DNA of 64,000 bases from Planctomycetia bacterium (lineage in GTDB: Bacteria; Planctomycetota; Planctomycetia; Gemmatales; Gemmataceae), in assembly GCA_005808665.1 (NCBI GenBank), contig SYLG01000163.1:1-64000 (forward strand), in the 5' to 3' direction. Shown in pieces: positions 31,565 to 42,210 of the stretch. The notes under the pieces were generated by a model. It searched no databases. It was not told the DNA's origin and saw nothing but the letters and a program-made list of their open reading frames with translations. A program made the position numbers and the translations under genes. The first letter of the stretch is position 1, and the number at the start of each line of letters is the position of its first letter.

Positions 31565-32836
31565 ATGGACAAGAAAACCGATCATTCCGACCCTTCTGAA
31601 GCGGATTGGCTTGGGTGGCGTGGTAAAATGATGATAGACCAATCCTCTATCAATTTGAATACAGGTTCTTATGGGCACACCCCAAAAAGCGTTTTCAGCC
31701 ATGCAGAGGCAATCCGTAAACAAATTGCCATTCAACCGATGGATTTTTTGATTCGCCATCTTCCCCAAAAATTATTTCAAGCCCGCTTTGATTTGGCTAA
31801 CTTTCTTAATGGCTCCTTTGCTTCCACCGTTTTTTTCCCAAATGTTACCCTTGCTTTGAATGTAGTTATCCATTCCATTCCCAAAATAATTGGCCCCAGT
31901 ACCGATTTGGCAACCGTTGAAATCCTCCTTAGCGACCTGGAATATGGATCTTTGGTTTGGGCTTGGGAAAAAATAGCGAAACAAACTGGCCTAAAATTAA
32001 TTTGGGTCCGCATGCCAAGGAGGCCAAAGTCGCCCGATGAAATTCTTGACGCCTTTCAACATCATCGAACCGCAGCCACCCGGGCCATTTTCTTCAGTCA
32101 TATCACCTCCCCAACCGGCATGATTCTACCTGCTAGGGAAATATGTGCTTGGGCCAAAACCCACTCAATCGTCTCCATTGTGGATGGGGCCCACGCTCCG
32201 GGGTTTGCCCCTTTGGATTTGCAAACCGTTGGAGCTGATTTCTATGGTGCCAATTGCCACAAATGGCTTTTGGCACCGATAAGTTCAGGTTTTTTATGTG
32301 CCTCGCCGGATTGGCTGGAACGGTTGGATCCACTTTGGGTGAGTTGGGGTTATGAAATGGATCCAAATCTGGGAATCCATCAAACGGATGATTTGGGATC
32401 GACCCCAGCCATTAGGCGCCTGGAATGTGCGGGAACAGTTGATCCTTCCCCCTATTTGGCGGTGGGATCTGCCATCGAATTTCACCAGGAGATTGGTTCT
32501 GCCGCCATTTGGGCCCGTCAAGCAAAACTCAATAAACGAGTCAGGGAAATCGTTTCCGAGGTGGTGGACTGGGACATTCAGACGCCCCCTTTGGGTGAAA
32601 TGTCAGGGGGCATGGTGGCCTACCGACTTCCCTACCGGGGCCCTATCCCTCCCTTACGGAAATTTCTTTGGGACCGATTTCGATTAGAAGTAAATTTCAT
32701 TGATCGTGAAGGTGATCCCCTCATGATTCGGTTTTCAACCCATTTTTATAACACCATGGAGGAGGTGGAGATTCTTCGGGACGCCGTCCCAGCTCTCCAA
32801 AATTATCTTTCAACATTAGGTGGTCTATGCCCCTGA
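31565..32836 (+). CDS. Class V aminotransferase family PLP enzyme
   Basis: VDGAHAPGFAPLDLQTVGADFYGANCHKWLLAP (PLP-Lys region). Confidence 0.92.
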   Translation: MDKKTDHSDPSEADWLGWRGKMMIDQSSINLNTGSYGHTPKSVFSHAEAIRKQIAIQPMDFLIRHLPQKLFQARFDLANFLNGSFASTVFFPNVTLALNVVIHSIPKIIGPSTDLATVEILLSDLEYGSLVWAWEKIAKQTGLKLIWVRMPRRPKSPDEILDAFQHHRTAATRAIFFSHITSPTGMILPAREICAWAKTHSIVSIVDGAHAPGFAPLDLQTVGADFYGANCHKWLLAPISSGFLCASPDWLERLDPLWVSWGYEMDPNLGIHQTDDLGSTPAIRRLECAGTVDPSPYLAVGSAIEFHQEIGSAAIWARQAKLNKRVREIVSEVVDWDIQTPPLGEMSGGMVAYRLPYRGPIPPLRKFLWDRFRLEVNFIDREGDPLMIRFSTHFYNTMEEVEILRDAVPALQNYLSTLGGLCP

Positions 32837-34200
32837 CCCGCTACCAAAACCCATTGGACCGGGAGGTCATTGAATGGATTTTTCAGGCAGGAATAGATGC
32901 GGTTGATCCCCAAAAGTTGGTAAAAAATGCCATTACCCGTGACCTATTAGGCCCTAACCAACCCCAAGGCGTGGTGGTATTGGGCGCGGGAAAAGCCGGT
33001 GCCAAAATGGCTCGTGGTTTGGTGGAAGGACTTTGGGGGAAAGTTCCCTGCCGAGGTCTGGTGCTGGTTCCTTCCGGCATGGAAGGATTATTTGGCAATG
33101 TAGAGGTCCGGGCAGTCCGACCTGGGGCAAGCAACCTCCCAACCCAAAAAGCCTTGGAAGGGACCCAAAGCCTATTGGATTTGGCACGAGGGGTAAATCC
33201 AATGGAACAGGTGGTAGTTCTCCTTTCCGGTGGGGCTTCCGCCTTAACCCCGGCACCCGTATTTGGGATCACCCTCGAGGAGAAAATCCAAACTACCTCT
33301 CTTTTGGCTAGTGCCGGTGCCAGCATTCAACAACTCAATGGGGTCCGAAAACACCTCAGTCAATTCAAGGGAGGAGGCCTATTGCAGGAATTTTGCCCTG
33401 CGCCCCCGCAATTTCCCCTGATCGCCTACATCCTTTCGGATGTAGTTGGAGATCCGGTTGAGGTGATAGGTTCCGGCCCGACGGTGGCCGATTCGAGTAC
33501 ATTTGCCCAGTGTATATCGGATTGTCAAAGCCTTGGGGTTTGGGACCAGCTTCCCAAAGCGGTCCAGGATTACCTTGGAAAAGGAAATTTCAAAAACGAG
33601 ACTTTGAAACAGACTCCACCTTGGGTAAATAACCAAATATTAGGGAGCAATAAGATTGCCTTGGAAGCTTGTTCCCAAAAGGCCCGTTCTCTTGGCTTTA
33701 AAACCATTCAACTTGGTTCGGGTTTCGAGGGCGACTCCCTGGCTTTGGCAAGGGACCATTTGGAAATCATTCGGAGCATTAGACAGCGGTCGATTGAAGG
33801 AAATTTCAAAGCCGGTACTCGGCCTATTTGTATTCTTTCGGGCGGTGAAACAACCATGCGCCTTGTCACCCATCCCGGGCCGGGGGGGCGAAATCAGGCT
33901 TTTGCTTTGGAATTGCTCCTGGCGTTGGGATGTGAGGAGGTGAAACGACTTTGTTTATTGAGTGCGGGGACCGATGGGGAAGATGGTCCCACCACCGCAG
34001 CTGGTGGATGGGTTGATGCCATGGCTTGGCAAAAGCTCCATGATTGGGTCGATAGGAACCCCCAGAAAGCGGAACAATTATTGGCAAGCCAATCAAACCA
34101 TCAGCTTTTGGAGTATGCCGGCGCCCTTTTTTCACCAGGGCCCACTGGAACCAATGTAATGGATGTTAGACTTGGGGTATTTTTGCAAGAATCTTTGTAA
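32827..34200 (+). CDS. Glycerate 2-kinase family (DUF4147/MOFRL)
   Basis: VLLSGGASAL, LSDVVGDPVEVIGSGPTVADSSTF, LSAGTDGEDGPTTAAGGWVD. Confidence 0.92.
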   Translation: MPLTRYQNPLDREVIEWIFQAGIDAVDPQKLVKNAITRDLLGPNQPQGVVVLGAGKAGAKMARGLVEGLWGKVPCRGLVLVPSGMEGLFGNVEVRAVRPGASNLPTQKALEGTQSLLDLARGVNPMEQVVVLLSGGASALTPAPVFGITLEEKIQTTSLLASAGASIQQLNGVRKHLSQFKGGGLLQEFCPAPPQFPLIAYILSDVVGDPVEVIGSGPTVADSSTFAQCISDCQSLGVWDQLPKAVQDYLGKGNFKNETLKQTPPWVNNQILGSNKIALEACSQKARSLGFKTIQLGSGFEGDSLALARDHLEIIRSIRQRSIEGNFKAGTRPICILSGGETTMRLVTHPGPGGRNQAFALELLLALGCEEVKRLCLLSAGTDGEDGPTTAAGGWVDAMAWQKLHDWVDRNPQKAEQLLASQSNHQLLEYAGALFSPGPTGTNVMDVRLGVFLQESL

Positions 34201-34575
34201 ATCTGACAACAAAAACACAAGGATACGGGGCTGAAATCAGAAGGAGTGGGAACAGTTTTTTTATTTAAATGCATATTAGTAAATAGGTTAGGGAACCTCA
34301 TGGTATTGGTTTTATTCGATTGGCATGGTAGGTGCGGTACTAAATAATTCGTTAGGATTGGTTTTTGGGGCTGGAACCAAGAAAGAGGCCCAATCCTTAA
34401 CCTCCGACCCGCTTGCCGGGTCCAAACCACCAGAAACAAGGCTGATTGGGGCAACCCAACCAGCCTTGTTGGTTATTGAGTTTGTGTTTTCCGGTTGCTT
34501 CAGAATACGGTCTTTTTACCTACCTCGGTCCAATGATTATGCCAACCCGGTTAACAATCGGTTTCGCCCCATTCC

Positions 34576-35919
34576 CTATCCTTTGGACGATTTTAACTGT
34601 ACACAATAGATTCGGTTGGCGGTCCTTAGGAGAAGGCGATTCCCCGCCAAGGCTGGAGTAGCCATGCACATTTCTCCATCGAGTTGGTTGGTGTGAAGAA
34701 GTTTAAACTTGTCCCCAGCCAAAAGGACAAAACAAATACCATCCTCGTTCAGGCAAAAAATCTTGCCATTGGCAGCCCAAGGGGAGGAGGTAAAGGCGAG
34801 GCCTTTGGGAAGTCGCTCCCTTTCGTAACGCATTTCCCCGGTCTTGGCATCGTAACAACTTACCAGACCCCTGTCATGCAGGACATACAACCGCCCTTCA
34901 TAGGTAACTGTACCAGGGTTGTAGGGTGCGGCAGTGGGATGGCTCCAAGCGATATGGGAATTGGTCGTTTCTCCCGCTTTTAAAGAAATATCCCCTTTGG
35001 CACCAGGGCGGATGGCATAAAGGGGGCGAGATTTGTCCATTACATAACCGGAACTGATATAAAGCAGGCCATTGGCCTCATAGGGCGTGGCAATGGTGAT
35101 CGAGGACATCCCACGAAGCGACCAAAGGAGCTTGCCATCCAGGTCATAGCTGGCGACCCTGCCACTACCGGGGGTAATGATTTCCATTCGTTTGTCATTT
35201 TCCCAAACGAAGGGGGTGGCCCAGTTGCTTTTTTCATCCCGGGGAACGCACCATATTTCCTTGCCCGTTCGTTTATCCAAAGCTAGCAGTTCGGATTGTT
35301 TATCGTTGTCGTTTACAAAATAGATTCGGTCGCCGTGAATCACGGGGGAAGCCGCCGGCCCCCAGCCGAATCGGGTGGGCCTGGGTTCAAGGGGCCGGGA
35401 CCAAAGCTCCTTGCCATCCAAATCAAAGGCAAACAAGCCAATGTTGCCAAAGACACAATAGACCCTCTCACCATCGGTAACCGGAGTTTCGGAGGCGAAG
35501 CTATTTTTGATATGAATCGAGGTGGGAGGTGGACCTTTTTTGACGGTTTTTTCCCAGTTGATTTTGCCTGAATTCAAGTCCAGGCAAAAGACTTTCCATT
35601 GGTGTTCGGTTTTGGGGGGCGTAAGGCGTTCCCCGCCAAAATAGAGCCCCTTCTTTGCCGGTTCCGTTATCCCCTGGTTAATCACAGAAGTTAGAAAGAG
35701 TTTGTTACCCCACACGATGGGTGAAGACCATCCTCGGCCGGGAATGTCCGTTTTCCATGCTACATTTTCCGTAGTCGACCAGCGGTCAGGAGGATTGGCT
35801 CGCTCGGCGATTCCTCGCGCCCCGGGCCCCCGGAATTGGGGCCAGTTATCGTCCGATGAAAAGGCATTTCCGCAAAATAAACCGCAAAGGACAAATAAAG
35901 AGGTCGTTGGTTTCATCAT
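34576..35919 (-). CDS. PQQ-binding-like beta-propeller protein, secreted
   Basis: Signal peptide, WPQFRGPGARGIAERANPPDRWSTTENVAWKTDIPGRGWSSPIVWGNKLFLTS. Confidence 0.92.
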   Translation of the reverse strand: MMKPTTSLFVLCGLFCGNAFSSDDNWPQFRGPGARGIAERANPPDRWSTTENVAWKTDIPGRGWSSPIVWGNKLFLTSVINQGITEPAKKGLYFGGERLTPPKTEHQWKVFCLDLNSGKINWEKTVKKGPPPTSIHIKNSFASETPVTDGERVYCVFGNIGLFAFDLDGKELWSRPLEPRPTRFGWGPAASPVIHGDRIYFVNDNDKQSELLALDKRTGKEIWCVPRDEKSNWATPFVWENDKRMEIITPGSGRVASYDLDGKLLWSLRGMSSITIATPYEANGLLYISSGYVMDKSRPLYAIRPGAKGDISLKAGETTNSHIAWSHPTAAPYNPGTVTYEGRLYVLHDRGLVSCYDAKTGEMRYERERLPKGLAFTSSPWAANGKIFCLNEDGICFVLLAGDKFKLLHTNQLDGEMCMATPALAGNRLLLRTANRIYCVQLKSSKG

Positions 35920-36174
35920 TTTTTCCGCAACCTGGGATGGACTAAACCAGTCTTGACTTAAGTCCTTGTTCGTTTCCTATGAAGCTTGCAAACCGGATGG
36001 AATCCTTGGCAGGGTTAATATTCATGAAACCTTAACTAAAGTCGAATAATTCAAAAGGGTTCATGGTGACCAAAAGGGTGCCAACTCCCTAGCATCACCC
36101 ATGGAATGATTTTCCCTGCCAGGGATGGTTGTCATTCTTTCCATGGCTTATAAAGCCCCTTATTCCTTTCACAA

Positions 36175-37617
36175 TTGATGGAGACCTTTCCAATGCTCTG
36201 GATTCGTTCCGGTCTGGTTCTTGCCGGTGTTTGGTGCTGTGGCTTGACCGCCTCTGTTCAAGCCGAGGTGAAACTTCCCAAAATATTCAGCAACCACATG
36301 ATCCTTCAGCGTGATCGGGACATTCCCGTTTGGGGCTGGGACACCCCGGGGACGGAGGTGGAGGTTAACTTGGGAGATTCCACCGCCACTGCCAAGGCCG
36401 ATGATAAAGGGAAATGGTCAGTAAAACTGCCACCTCGAAAGCCCGGGGCTCCTCTGACTCTTTTGGTGAAAGGAACGACAACAGTCAAGTACGAAGATGT
36501 CCTTATGGGAGAGGTTTGGCTTTGTTCTGGTCAGTCCAACATGGAATGGACAGTCAATATTTCAAACTATGCGTCCTCTGAAATTGCGGCCGGCAACCAC
36601 CCTAAAATCCGTCACATCAAGGTTCCCCACAACCCCAAGGATAAACCCCAAGAAGACATGAACAGTTCCGGGTGGGAGGTTTGCTCCCCTAAAACCGTTG
36701 GGAATTTCACCGCTGTGGGGTACTATTTTGCCCTAAGCCTGCAAGCAGAATTGCATGTTCCCGTTGGCCTGATCGGTTCCAATTGGGGCGGCACCAGGAT
36801 TGAACCCTGGACCACGCCTGATGGTTTCAAAAATGTTCCCGCCCTTAAAGATATTTCGGATAAAATTGATACCTTTCCCCTTAAAAATGACAAGGGACAA
36901 GTCAATCATCAAACTCCCTTGGCACTATACAATGGCATGATTGCCCCGTTGGTCCCCTATGGAATTCGGGGAGCCCTTTGGTACCAAGGGGAATCCAACA
37001 ACGGGGAAGGAATGCTCTATTTCGAGAAACAAAAAGCCCTGATTGAAGGTTGGCGCAAACTGTGGAACGACCCCCAAATGCCTTTTTTGTTCGTTCAACT
37101 TGCCCCATTTGACTATACGGGAAATTCCGCTTCCACCAGTGGATTGCCTTTCCTTTGGGAGGCCCAAACGGCAACCTTGAAAATACCCAATACGGGTATG
37201 GCGGTTACCGTGGATATTAGTGCCCTTAAGGACATCCATCCCAGAAACAAACAGGATGTGGGCAAGCGCCTTGCCCTCTGGGCATTGGCAAATACCTACG
37301 GCAAAAAAGGTTTTGCCTATTCCGGGCCTCTTTACAAAAGCATGGTCAAAGAAGGGGATGCTATCAAAATCACTTTCGATCATGCCAATGGGGGCCTCAT
37401 TAGCCGTGACGGCAAGCAACTCAGCCACTTTACCATAGCGGCGTCCGATAAAAAGTTTGTTCCCGCCGTTGCCCAAATCCGGGGCAATGAAGTCCTTGTC
37501 AAGGGTGTGAAGGATCCGGTGGCGGTTCGCTTTGGTTGGGATGAAGAGGCGGAACCGAATCTGGCCAATCGCGATGTATTGCCGGCCTCTCCCTTTCGTA
37601 CAGACGATTGGAAATAA
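36175..37617 (+). CDS. Sialate O-acetylesterase-like SGNH hydrolase
   Basis: GQSNMEW, GLIGSNWGGTRIEPW, ALWYQGESN motifs. Confidence 0.93.
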   Translation: MMETFPMLWIRSGLVLAGVWCCGLTASVQAEVKLPKIFSNHMILQRDRDIPVWGWDTPGTEVEVNLGDSTATAKADDKGKWSVKLPPRKPGAPLTLLVKGTTTVKYEDVLMGEVWLCSGQSNMEWTVNISNYASSEIAAGNHPKIRHIKVPHNPKDKPQEDMNSSGWEVCSPKTVGNFTAVGYYFALSLQAELHVPVGLIGSNWGGTRIEPWTTPDGFKNVPALKDISDKIDTFPLKNDKGQVNHQTPLALYNGMIAPLVPYGIRGALWYQGESNNGEGMLYFEKQKALIEGWRKLWNDPQMPFLFVQLAPFDYTGNSASTSGLPFLWEAQTATLKIPNTGMAVTVDISALKDIHPRNKQDVGKRLALWALANTYGKKGFAYSGPLYKSMVKEGDAIKITFDHANGGLISRDGKQLSHFTIAASDKKFVPAVAQIRGNEVLVKGVKDPVAVRFGWDEEAEPNLANRDVLPASPFRTDDWK

Positions 37618-37632
37618 CCAGCGGCCAAACCC

Positions 37633-37668
37633 TTCCAACCCGGGTTCGTTTTATGAACAGGGTTGGAA
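37633..37668 (+). terminator. Stem-loop downstream of the sialate esterase gene
   Basis: TTCCAACCC...GGGTTGGAA 9-bp inverted repeat; only a weak, delayed T-run. Confidence 0.5.
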
Positions 37669-37709
37669 GAGTCTGTTTTCCTTTTGAAGGATGAGGCAGG
37701 AGGGATGAT

Positions 37710-39020
37710 TTGTCACCACCTGGGTCTCAACCCACCAAGGCGAGGTTAATCCTGGCGTTGTGGTTGTGCGGGCTAACCGGGGTCCTTTACCTTGACCGCA
37801 TTTGTATGGCTCAGGCAATTGTTCCTATCCAGCGCGACCTAAACCTTTCCAACACGCAAATCAGTATTGTGGGAATGGCCTTCACCCTTGCTTATGGGTT
37901 ATTTGAAATCCCTTCAGGGCGATGGGGTGATCGATTCGGTTCCCGAATCGTTTTGACGCGAATTGTGGTCTGGTGGTCGATTTTCACGGCTTTTACAGGG
38001 ATTTGCAACGGGTTTTATGCTTTGGTTTTGATGCGGTTTATGTTTGGGGTGGGCGAAGCTGGAGCCTTCCCCAACGCAGCAAGGGTGATCACCCGTTGGT
38101 TTCCCAGTTTTGAAAGGGGAAGGGTGCAAGGAATAATGCTTGCAGCCGCCCAGTTTGGGGCGGTCCTTGCCCCTGCCGTTACCGCCCATCTCATCGAACG
38201 CATTGGTTGGCAATGGACCTTTGCCGTATTTGGGGTGATAGGCATCCTTTGGGCATTGGGGTTTTGGTGGTGGTTTCGGGATGACCCTGGCCAACATTGG
38301 GGTGTAAACGGAGAGGAATTGGATCATATTCGTGGTGGAATTGGGGAATCCAATCCGCCTATCCATGGCCCCATTCCCTGGAAAGCGGCCCTCTCCAATC
38401 GGGGCGTGCTTTCCCTTTGCTGCATTATGATCCTGGGCGCTTTTTATACCTATTTGATCTATGTTTGGTTTCCCAAATATTTGCAAAACGCCCGCGGACT
38501 GGACAATATCCGGGCGGGTAATTTGACTTCGTTGGTAATTGCGGGGTCTGCATTGGGGATGCTCCTGGGGGGGTGGTTGGGCGACCAATTGGGAAAATGG
38601 ACCTGCGATACTGTAACTGCCCGACGCTACTTGGGCATGTTTTGCTACCTATCCGCTGCAGGTTTTCTTTTCCTTGGCACCAGGTGTGATGACCCATTGG
38701 TCTTTTCACTCTTTTGGGGTCTATCTTTTTTTTCAATGCACATCACGCTTCCCAATTGGTGGTTGTTGGCCATGCCTCAATGTGGTGCGCATGTCGGATC
38801 CCTTTCCGGTTTGATGAATGGTATTGGTTTTTTAGGGGCCATAAGTTCCCAGTGGTTTGTTGGGGTCTATACCGACAGCCGCAAAGCAGCCGGCTTTCAG
38901 GGTCGTGCCCAATGGGACCCAATGTTTGATGTCTATGTGGTGGTGTTGTTAATCGGAGCCATAGCCTGGTGGAGTTATCGCTATCGCCCTGTAGAGAGTA
39001 ATGAATCCCAACCGGCATAA
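37710..39020 (+). CDS. MFS transporter (ACS-like)
   Basis: Multiple TM helices; GLFEIPSGRWGDRFGSRIVLTRI signature loop. Confidence 0.9.
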   Translation: MSPPGSQPTKARLILALWLCGLTGVLYLDRICMAQAIVPIQRDLNLSNTQISIVGMAFTLAYGLFEIPSGRWGDRFGSRIVLTRIVVWWSIFTAFTGICNGFYALVLMRFMFGVGEAGAFPNAARVITRWFPSFERGRVQGIMLAAAQFGAVLAPAVTAHLIERIGWQWTFAVFGVIGILWALGFWWWFRDDPGQHWGVNGEELDHIRGGIGESNPPIHGPIPWKAALSNRGVLSLCCIMILGAFYTYLIYVWFPKYLQNARGLDNIRAGNLTSLVIAGSALGMLLGGWLGDQLGKWTCDTVTARRYLGMFCYLSAAGFLFLGTRCDDPLVFSLFWGLSFFSMHITLPNWWLLAMPQCGAHVGSLSGLMNGIGFLGAISSQWFVGVYTDSRKAAGFQGRAQWDPMFDVYVVVLLIGAIAWWSYRYRPVESNESQPA

Positions 39021-39044
39021 ATGGGTTTTATTTAAGCAAATCGA

Positions 39045-40163
39045 TCAAGGCGCTGCGAACCGTTCAAGGGCATCGCGATTGAGTTCAACACCAAGGCCCG
39101 GGCCCTCGGGAAGTGTTAAAAAGCCCTCGGCATCGGGCTTGAACGGAACTTGGATCAATTCATCCATATAGGGAGACGGAGTGAGAAACTCAACATATTT
39201 CGCAACAGGCATGGCACAGGAGAGGTGGATATCCGCCGCCAAACCAAGGGCGGTGTTCCAACCATGGGGTACCCATTGGATGTTGTGGTCATATGCGGCC
39301 CAGGCAATGCGCCACGCCTCGGTTAATCCTCCACATTTGGTGCAATCCGGCTGGATAATATCCACTGCCCTTTGGTGAAACATGGGGAGGAAACTTTGCC
39401 TTCTGGTAAGGACTTCCCCTGTAGCAATAGGCACCGGGGAGTGCCGCCTTAACTCGGCAAAACCGGCAAAATCGTCTGGATGGAGAGCCTCTTCAAACCA
39501 GGTGACATCATAACGGTATAGCATCTGGGCCGTCCGAAGTGCCCATTTGTAGCCATGGGGCCAGAACGCATCACTTCCACCCGCATCGACCATAATTTCC
39601 ACATCGGGACCCACGGTTTCCCGAGCTGTCTGGATGAGCAACTCATCCATTTTGTGACTAACTCGCCCAAAAGGTGTCCAACCAAGCTTTATCGCCCGGA
39701 AACCACGCCCCACGGCCATTTTCAGTTTTTCCCGAAGGGCATCCGGTTCTGCAAATAGGAGCGAACCATAAGGCTTGATTTTATTTCGGTATATTCCTCC
39801 CAAAAGACGGGCAACCGGTTGGTTGGTGATTTTTCCAAACAGGTCCCAAAGGGCAATGTCTATCCCGCTGATGGCATGTTCTACCGACCCTCCCCGACCT
39901 TGCCAAAAGGTGTTTTGCCTCAGTTTTTCACTCACCCTTGCCGGTTCATCTGCTCGTTCCCCTATCAGGAAAGGGCTTAATAATTTTGCCGCCGCTTTGA
40001 CCAAATGGCTGCTGGTGAAAGTACTTCCCACACCAACCCTTCCATCCTCGGCGCTTACCTCAACAACGGTATGAACATTATCTTCAGGCGTAAGCTCCTT
40101 GGCCCATCCCCCCTCAACGGTACCCCCGGAAAGGCCAGTAACCTTTAGATCCACAATCTTCAT
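39045..40163 (-). CDS. Mandelate racemase/muconate lactonizing enzyme family protein
   Basis: Enolase-superfamily layout: AIKLGWTPFG, IMVDAGGSDAF, WFEEALHPDD, PIATGEVLTRR, DIIQPDCTKCGGLTE. Confidence 0.93.
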   Translation of the reverse strand: MKIVDLKVTGLSGGTVEGGWAKELTPEDNVHTVVEVSAEDGRVGVGSTFTSSHLVKAAAKLLSPFLIGERADEPARVSEKLRQNTFWQGRGGSVEHAISGIDIALWDLFGKITNQPVARLLGGIYRNKIKPYGSLLFAEPDALREKLKMAVGRGFRAIKLGWTPFGRVSHKMDELLIQTARETVGPDVEIMVDAGGSDAFWPHGYKWALRTAQMLYRYDVTWFEEALHPDDFAGFAELRRHSPVPIATGEVLTRRQSFLPMFHQRAVDIIQPDCTKCGGLTEAWRIAWAAYDHNIQWVPHGWNTALGLAADIHLSCAMPVAKYVEFLTPSPYMDELIQVPFKPDAEGFLTLPEGPGLGVELNRDALERFAAP

Positions 40164-40196
40164 TGCGCAAAAACTCCAAAATGGATGGAATATCGT

Positions 40197-41111
40197 TTAT
40201 GAACCAAGGGGCCGCTGGCCCCAGGGCATAGGCATGCTTGGGGCATGACGATGGAAATCGTGGCGAAAATCTTTGGGGCGATCTTTAAACCAACTCACCA
40301 ATCGAACGAGCTGTTTAACACTTTCTACATAGACCTCCTCACCCTTGGCGGAGGTTGCCAGTTCCGCATCGCCAAGTACCCCCGTATCCGAGTAGCTGCT
40401 GGTCCAGGAAACCACCGTGGCCGGGCCTGCCCCGAAAAGGTCCACCCACTGGAACGGATTATTTTCGTTGTTAAAACAAATGGTACCGCTCTTGATCAGG
40501 TCTTTCCTTACATTGTCCCCGTCCAGGTATAGGTAAAGGCTTGTTTCCAATTCGCAGGCGTGGGAACATCCTCCGGGAAATTTGCTTTGCCGCCACCGGG
40601 GCAAAAATTCTTTGTCCACCGTGAGCAGGTTCCACCAGGCCGCCACACAACATTCGGCATCCGTTTCCAGATTGGTACGCCTTGCAACAAGATCAAGGTT
40701 GGGCATGTTTGACCCGTGACCGTTGAGCAATATTATTTTTTTGAAACCGTGATAGGCAAGGGATTTGGTGATATCCAGGACATGATGAATGAAATGTTCA
40801 AAATCCTGGTTGATGGTTCCAGGAAAATCCATCACATGACCTGTATAACCATAGGCAACCACCGGTAAAATAAGGATTTTTTCGGCAATTTCGCGTCCTG
40901 CGCCCTGGGCGATTCCCACCGGGCAAACAAGGTCAACATCCAGGGGCAAATGGGGACCATGTTGTTCCACAGCACCACAGGGAATGATGCAAACCTTGCC
41001 AAGGTCAACCGCATCGTTGATCTCGGGCCAGATCAGTTTTTCATACCGGTACTCGGTTTTGGCGCGACTCATGTTTTCCCCTGAAAGTGGTTTACCGGGA
41101 TTCTGAAACAA
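40197..41111 (-). CDS. Creatininase family amidohydrolase
   Basis: VCIIPCGAVEQHGPHLPLDVD; LLNGHGSN; GGCSHACELETS. Confidence 0.92.
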   Translation of the reverse strand: MFQNPGKPLSGENMSRAKTEYRYEKLIWPEINDAVDLGKVCIIPCGAVEQHGPHLPLDVDLVCPVGIAQGAGREIAEKILILPVVAYGYTGHVMDFPGTINQDFEHFIHHVLDITKSLAYHGFKKIILLNGHGSNMPNLDLVARRTNLETDAECCVAAWWNLLTVDKEFLPRWRQSKFPGGCSHACELETSLYLYLDGDNVRKDLIKSGTICFNNENNPFQWVDLFGAGPATVVSWTSSYSDTGVLGDAELATSAKGEEVYVESVKQLVRLVSWFKDRPKDFRHDFHRHAPSMPMPWGQRPLGS

Positions 41112-42210
41112 GGAATTTATTCACAAATGTTTCGTCGAGTTCTACCCCAAGCCCAGGGCCTTCGGGAATTTCAATCCAACCCTTGTTGGACTGGACCTTT
41201 TCAAGTGTCAATTCGTGACGAAGGGGGGAATCCTCGACACAATCTTCAAAAAGGAAGGCATCCCGACAGGTAGCCAACCAGTGAAGGCTGGCCGCTACCG
41301 TCAGTGGACTGGTGTAACAGTGGTTGCATAGCCTACCCCCAATTTCTTCCACCCGGGAACGAATGTAGGAAGCATCCGTAAAACCGCAGCGTGATATATC
41401 TACCTGGTACACATCCAAGGCACGGCGATCGATAAAGGGTCGAAACGATTCCCGGCCGCATTCGCCTTCACCGGCTGCAATGGGAATGGGCGAGCGGTCC
41501 CTTAACCAAACATAGCCTTCGATGTCGTCCTCCCGAAGAGGTTCCTCAAACCATTCCGGTGAAAATTCGGCAAAGGCCACGGCTCGCCGTAACGCCGTTC
41601 GGGCATCATAAACGCAACCAGCATCAATCAAAAGGGTAGCGGAACCCAACCCTTCCCTAGCACCTTTGACAAGGTCGATATCGACTGCTTCGGAGGTTCC
41701 CATGGGTTCCCAGCCAAATTTTACCGCGGTATAACCTGCTTCAACCCATTTTTGCGCAATGTCGGCGGTTTCCTTGCCGTCGCGTCCAAAAAGGATAGAC
41801 GCATATCCTCTCAGTTTTTTCTGGTGGGCACCCCCCAAAAGGCAGTGGATAGGTTGACCAAAGGCCTTTCCCTTCAAGTCCCAAAGGGCCATATCCACCG
41901 CTGCCATAGCGGTAATTCCAGCTCCTTTCCGGCCAAAATACATCGTTTGTCGATACATCTTGTTCCATAACCGTTCCGTTTCAAGTGGATTTTCACCAAG
42001 GAGGATCTTTCTTAGGCCACATGCTATGTTGTGGCTAAAGGGGGCATCCACGATTGCTTTGACTACTTCAGGGGAGGAATCAGCCTCCCCAATTCCCTCC
42101 AACCCGCTATCTGTCCTGATCCTTACCAGGACAGAATCCTGGCTGCTGGCTGTTTTTGCCTGTATGTTTGGAATGCGTAATATTTGGCAAACAACTTCGG
42201 TTATCTTCAT
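41092..42210 (-). CDS. Mandelate racemase/enolase superfamily protein
   Basis: AVKFGWEPMG, LLIDAGCVYDA, WFEEPLREDD, PIAAGEGECGRESF, DVYQVDISRCGFTD. Confidence 0.93.
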   Translation of the reverse strand: MKITEVVCQILRIPNIQAKTASSQDSVLVRIRTDSGLEGIGEADSSPEVVKAIVDAPFSHNIACGLRKILLGENPLETERLWNKMYRQTMYFGRKGAGITAMAAVDMALWDLKGKAFGQPIHCLLGGAHQKKLRGYASILFGRDGKETADIAQKWVEAGYTAVKFGWEPMGTSEAVDIDLVKGAREGLGSATLLIDAGCVYDARTALRRAVAFAEFSPEWFEEPLREDDIEGYVWLRDRSPIPIAAGEGECGRESFRPFIDRRALDVYQVDISRCGFTDASYIRSRVEEIGGRLCNHCYTSPLTVAASLHWLATCRDAFLFEDCVEDSPLRHELTLEKVQSNKGWIEIPEGPGLGVELDETFVNKFLVSESR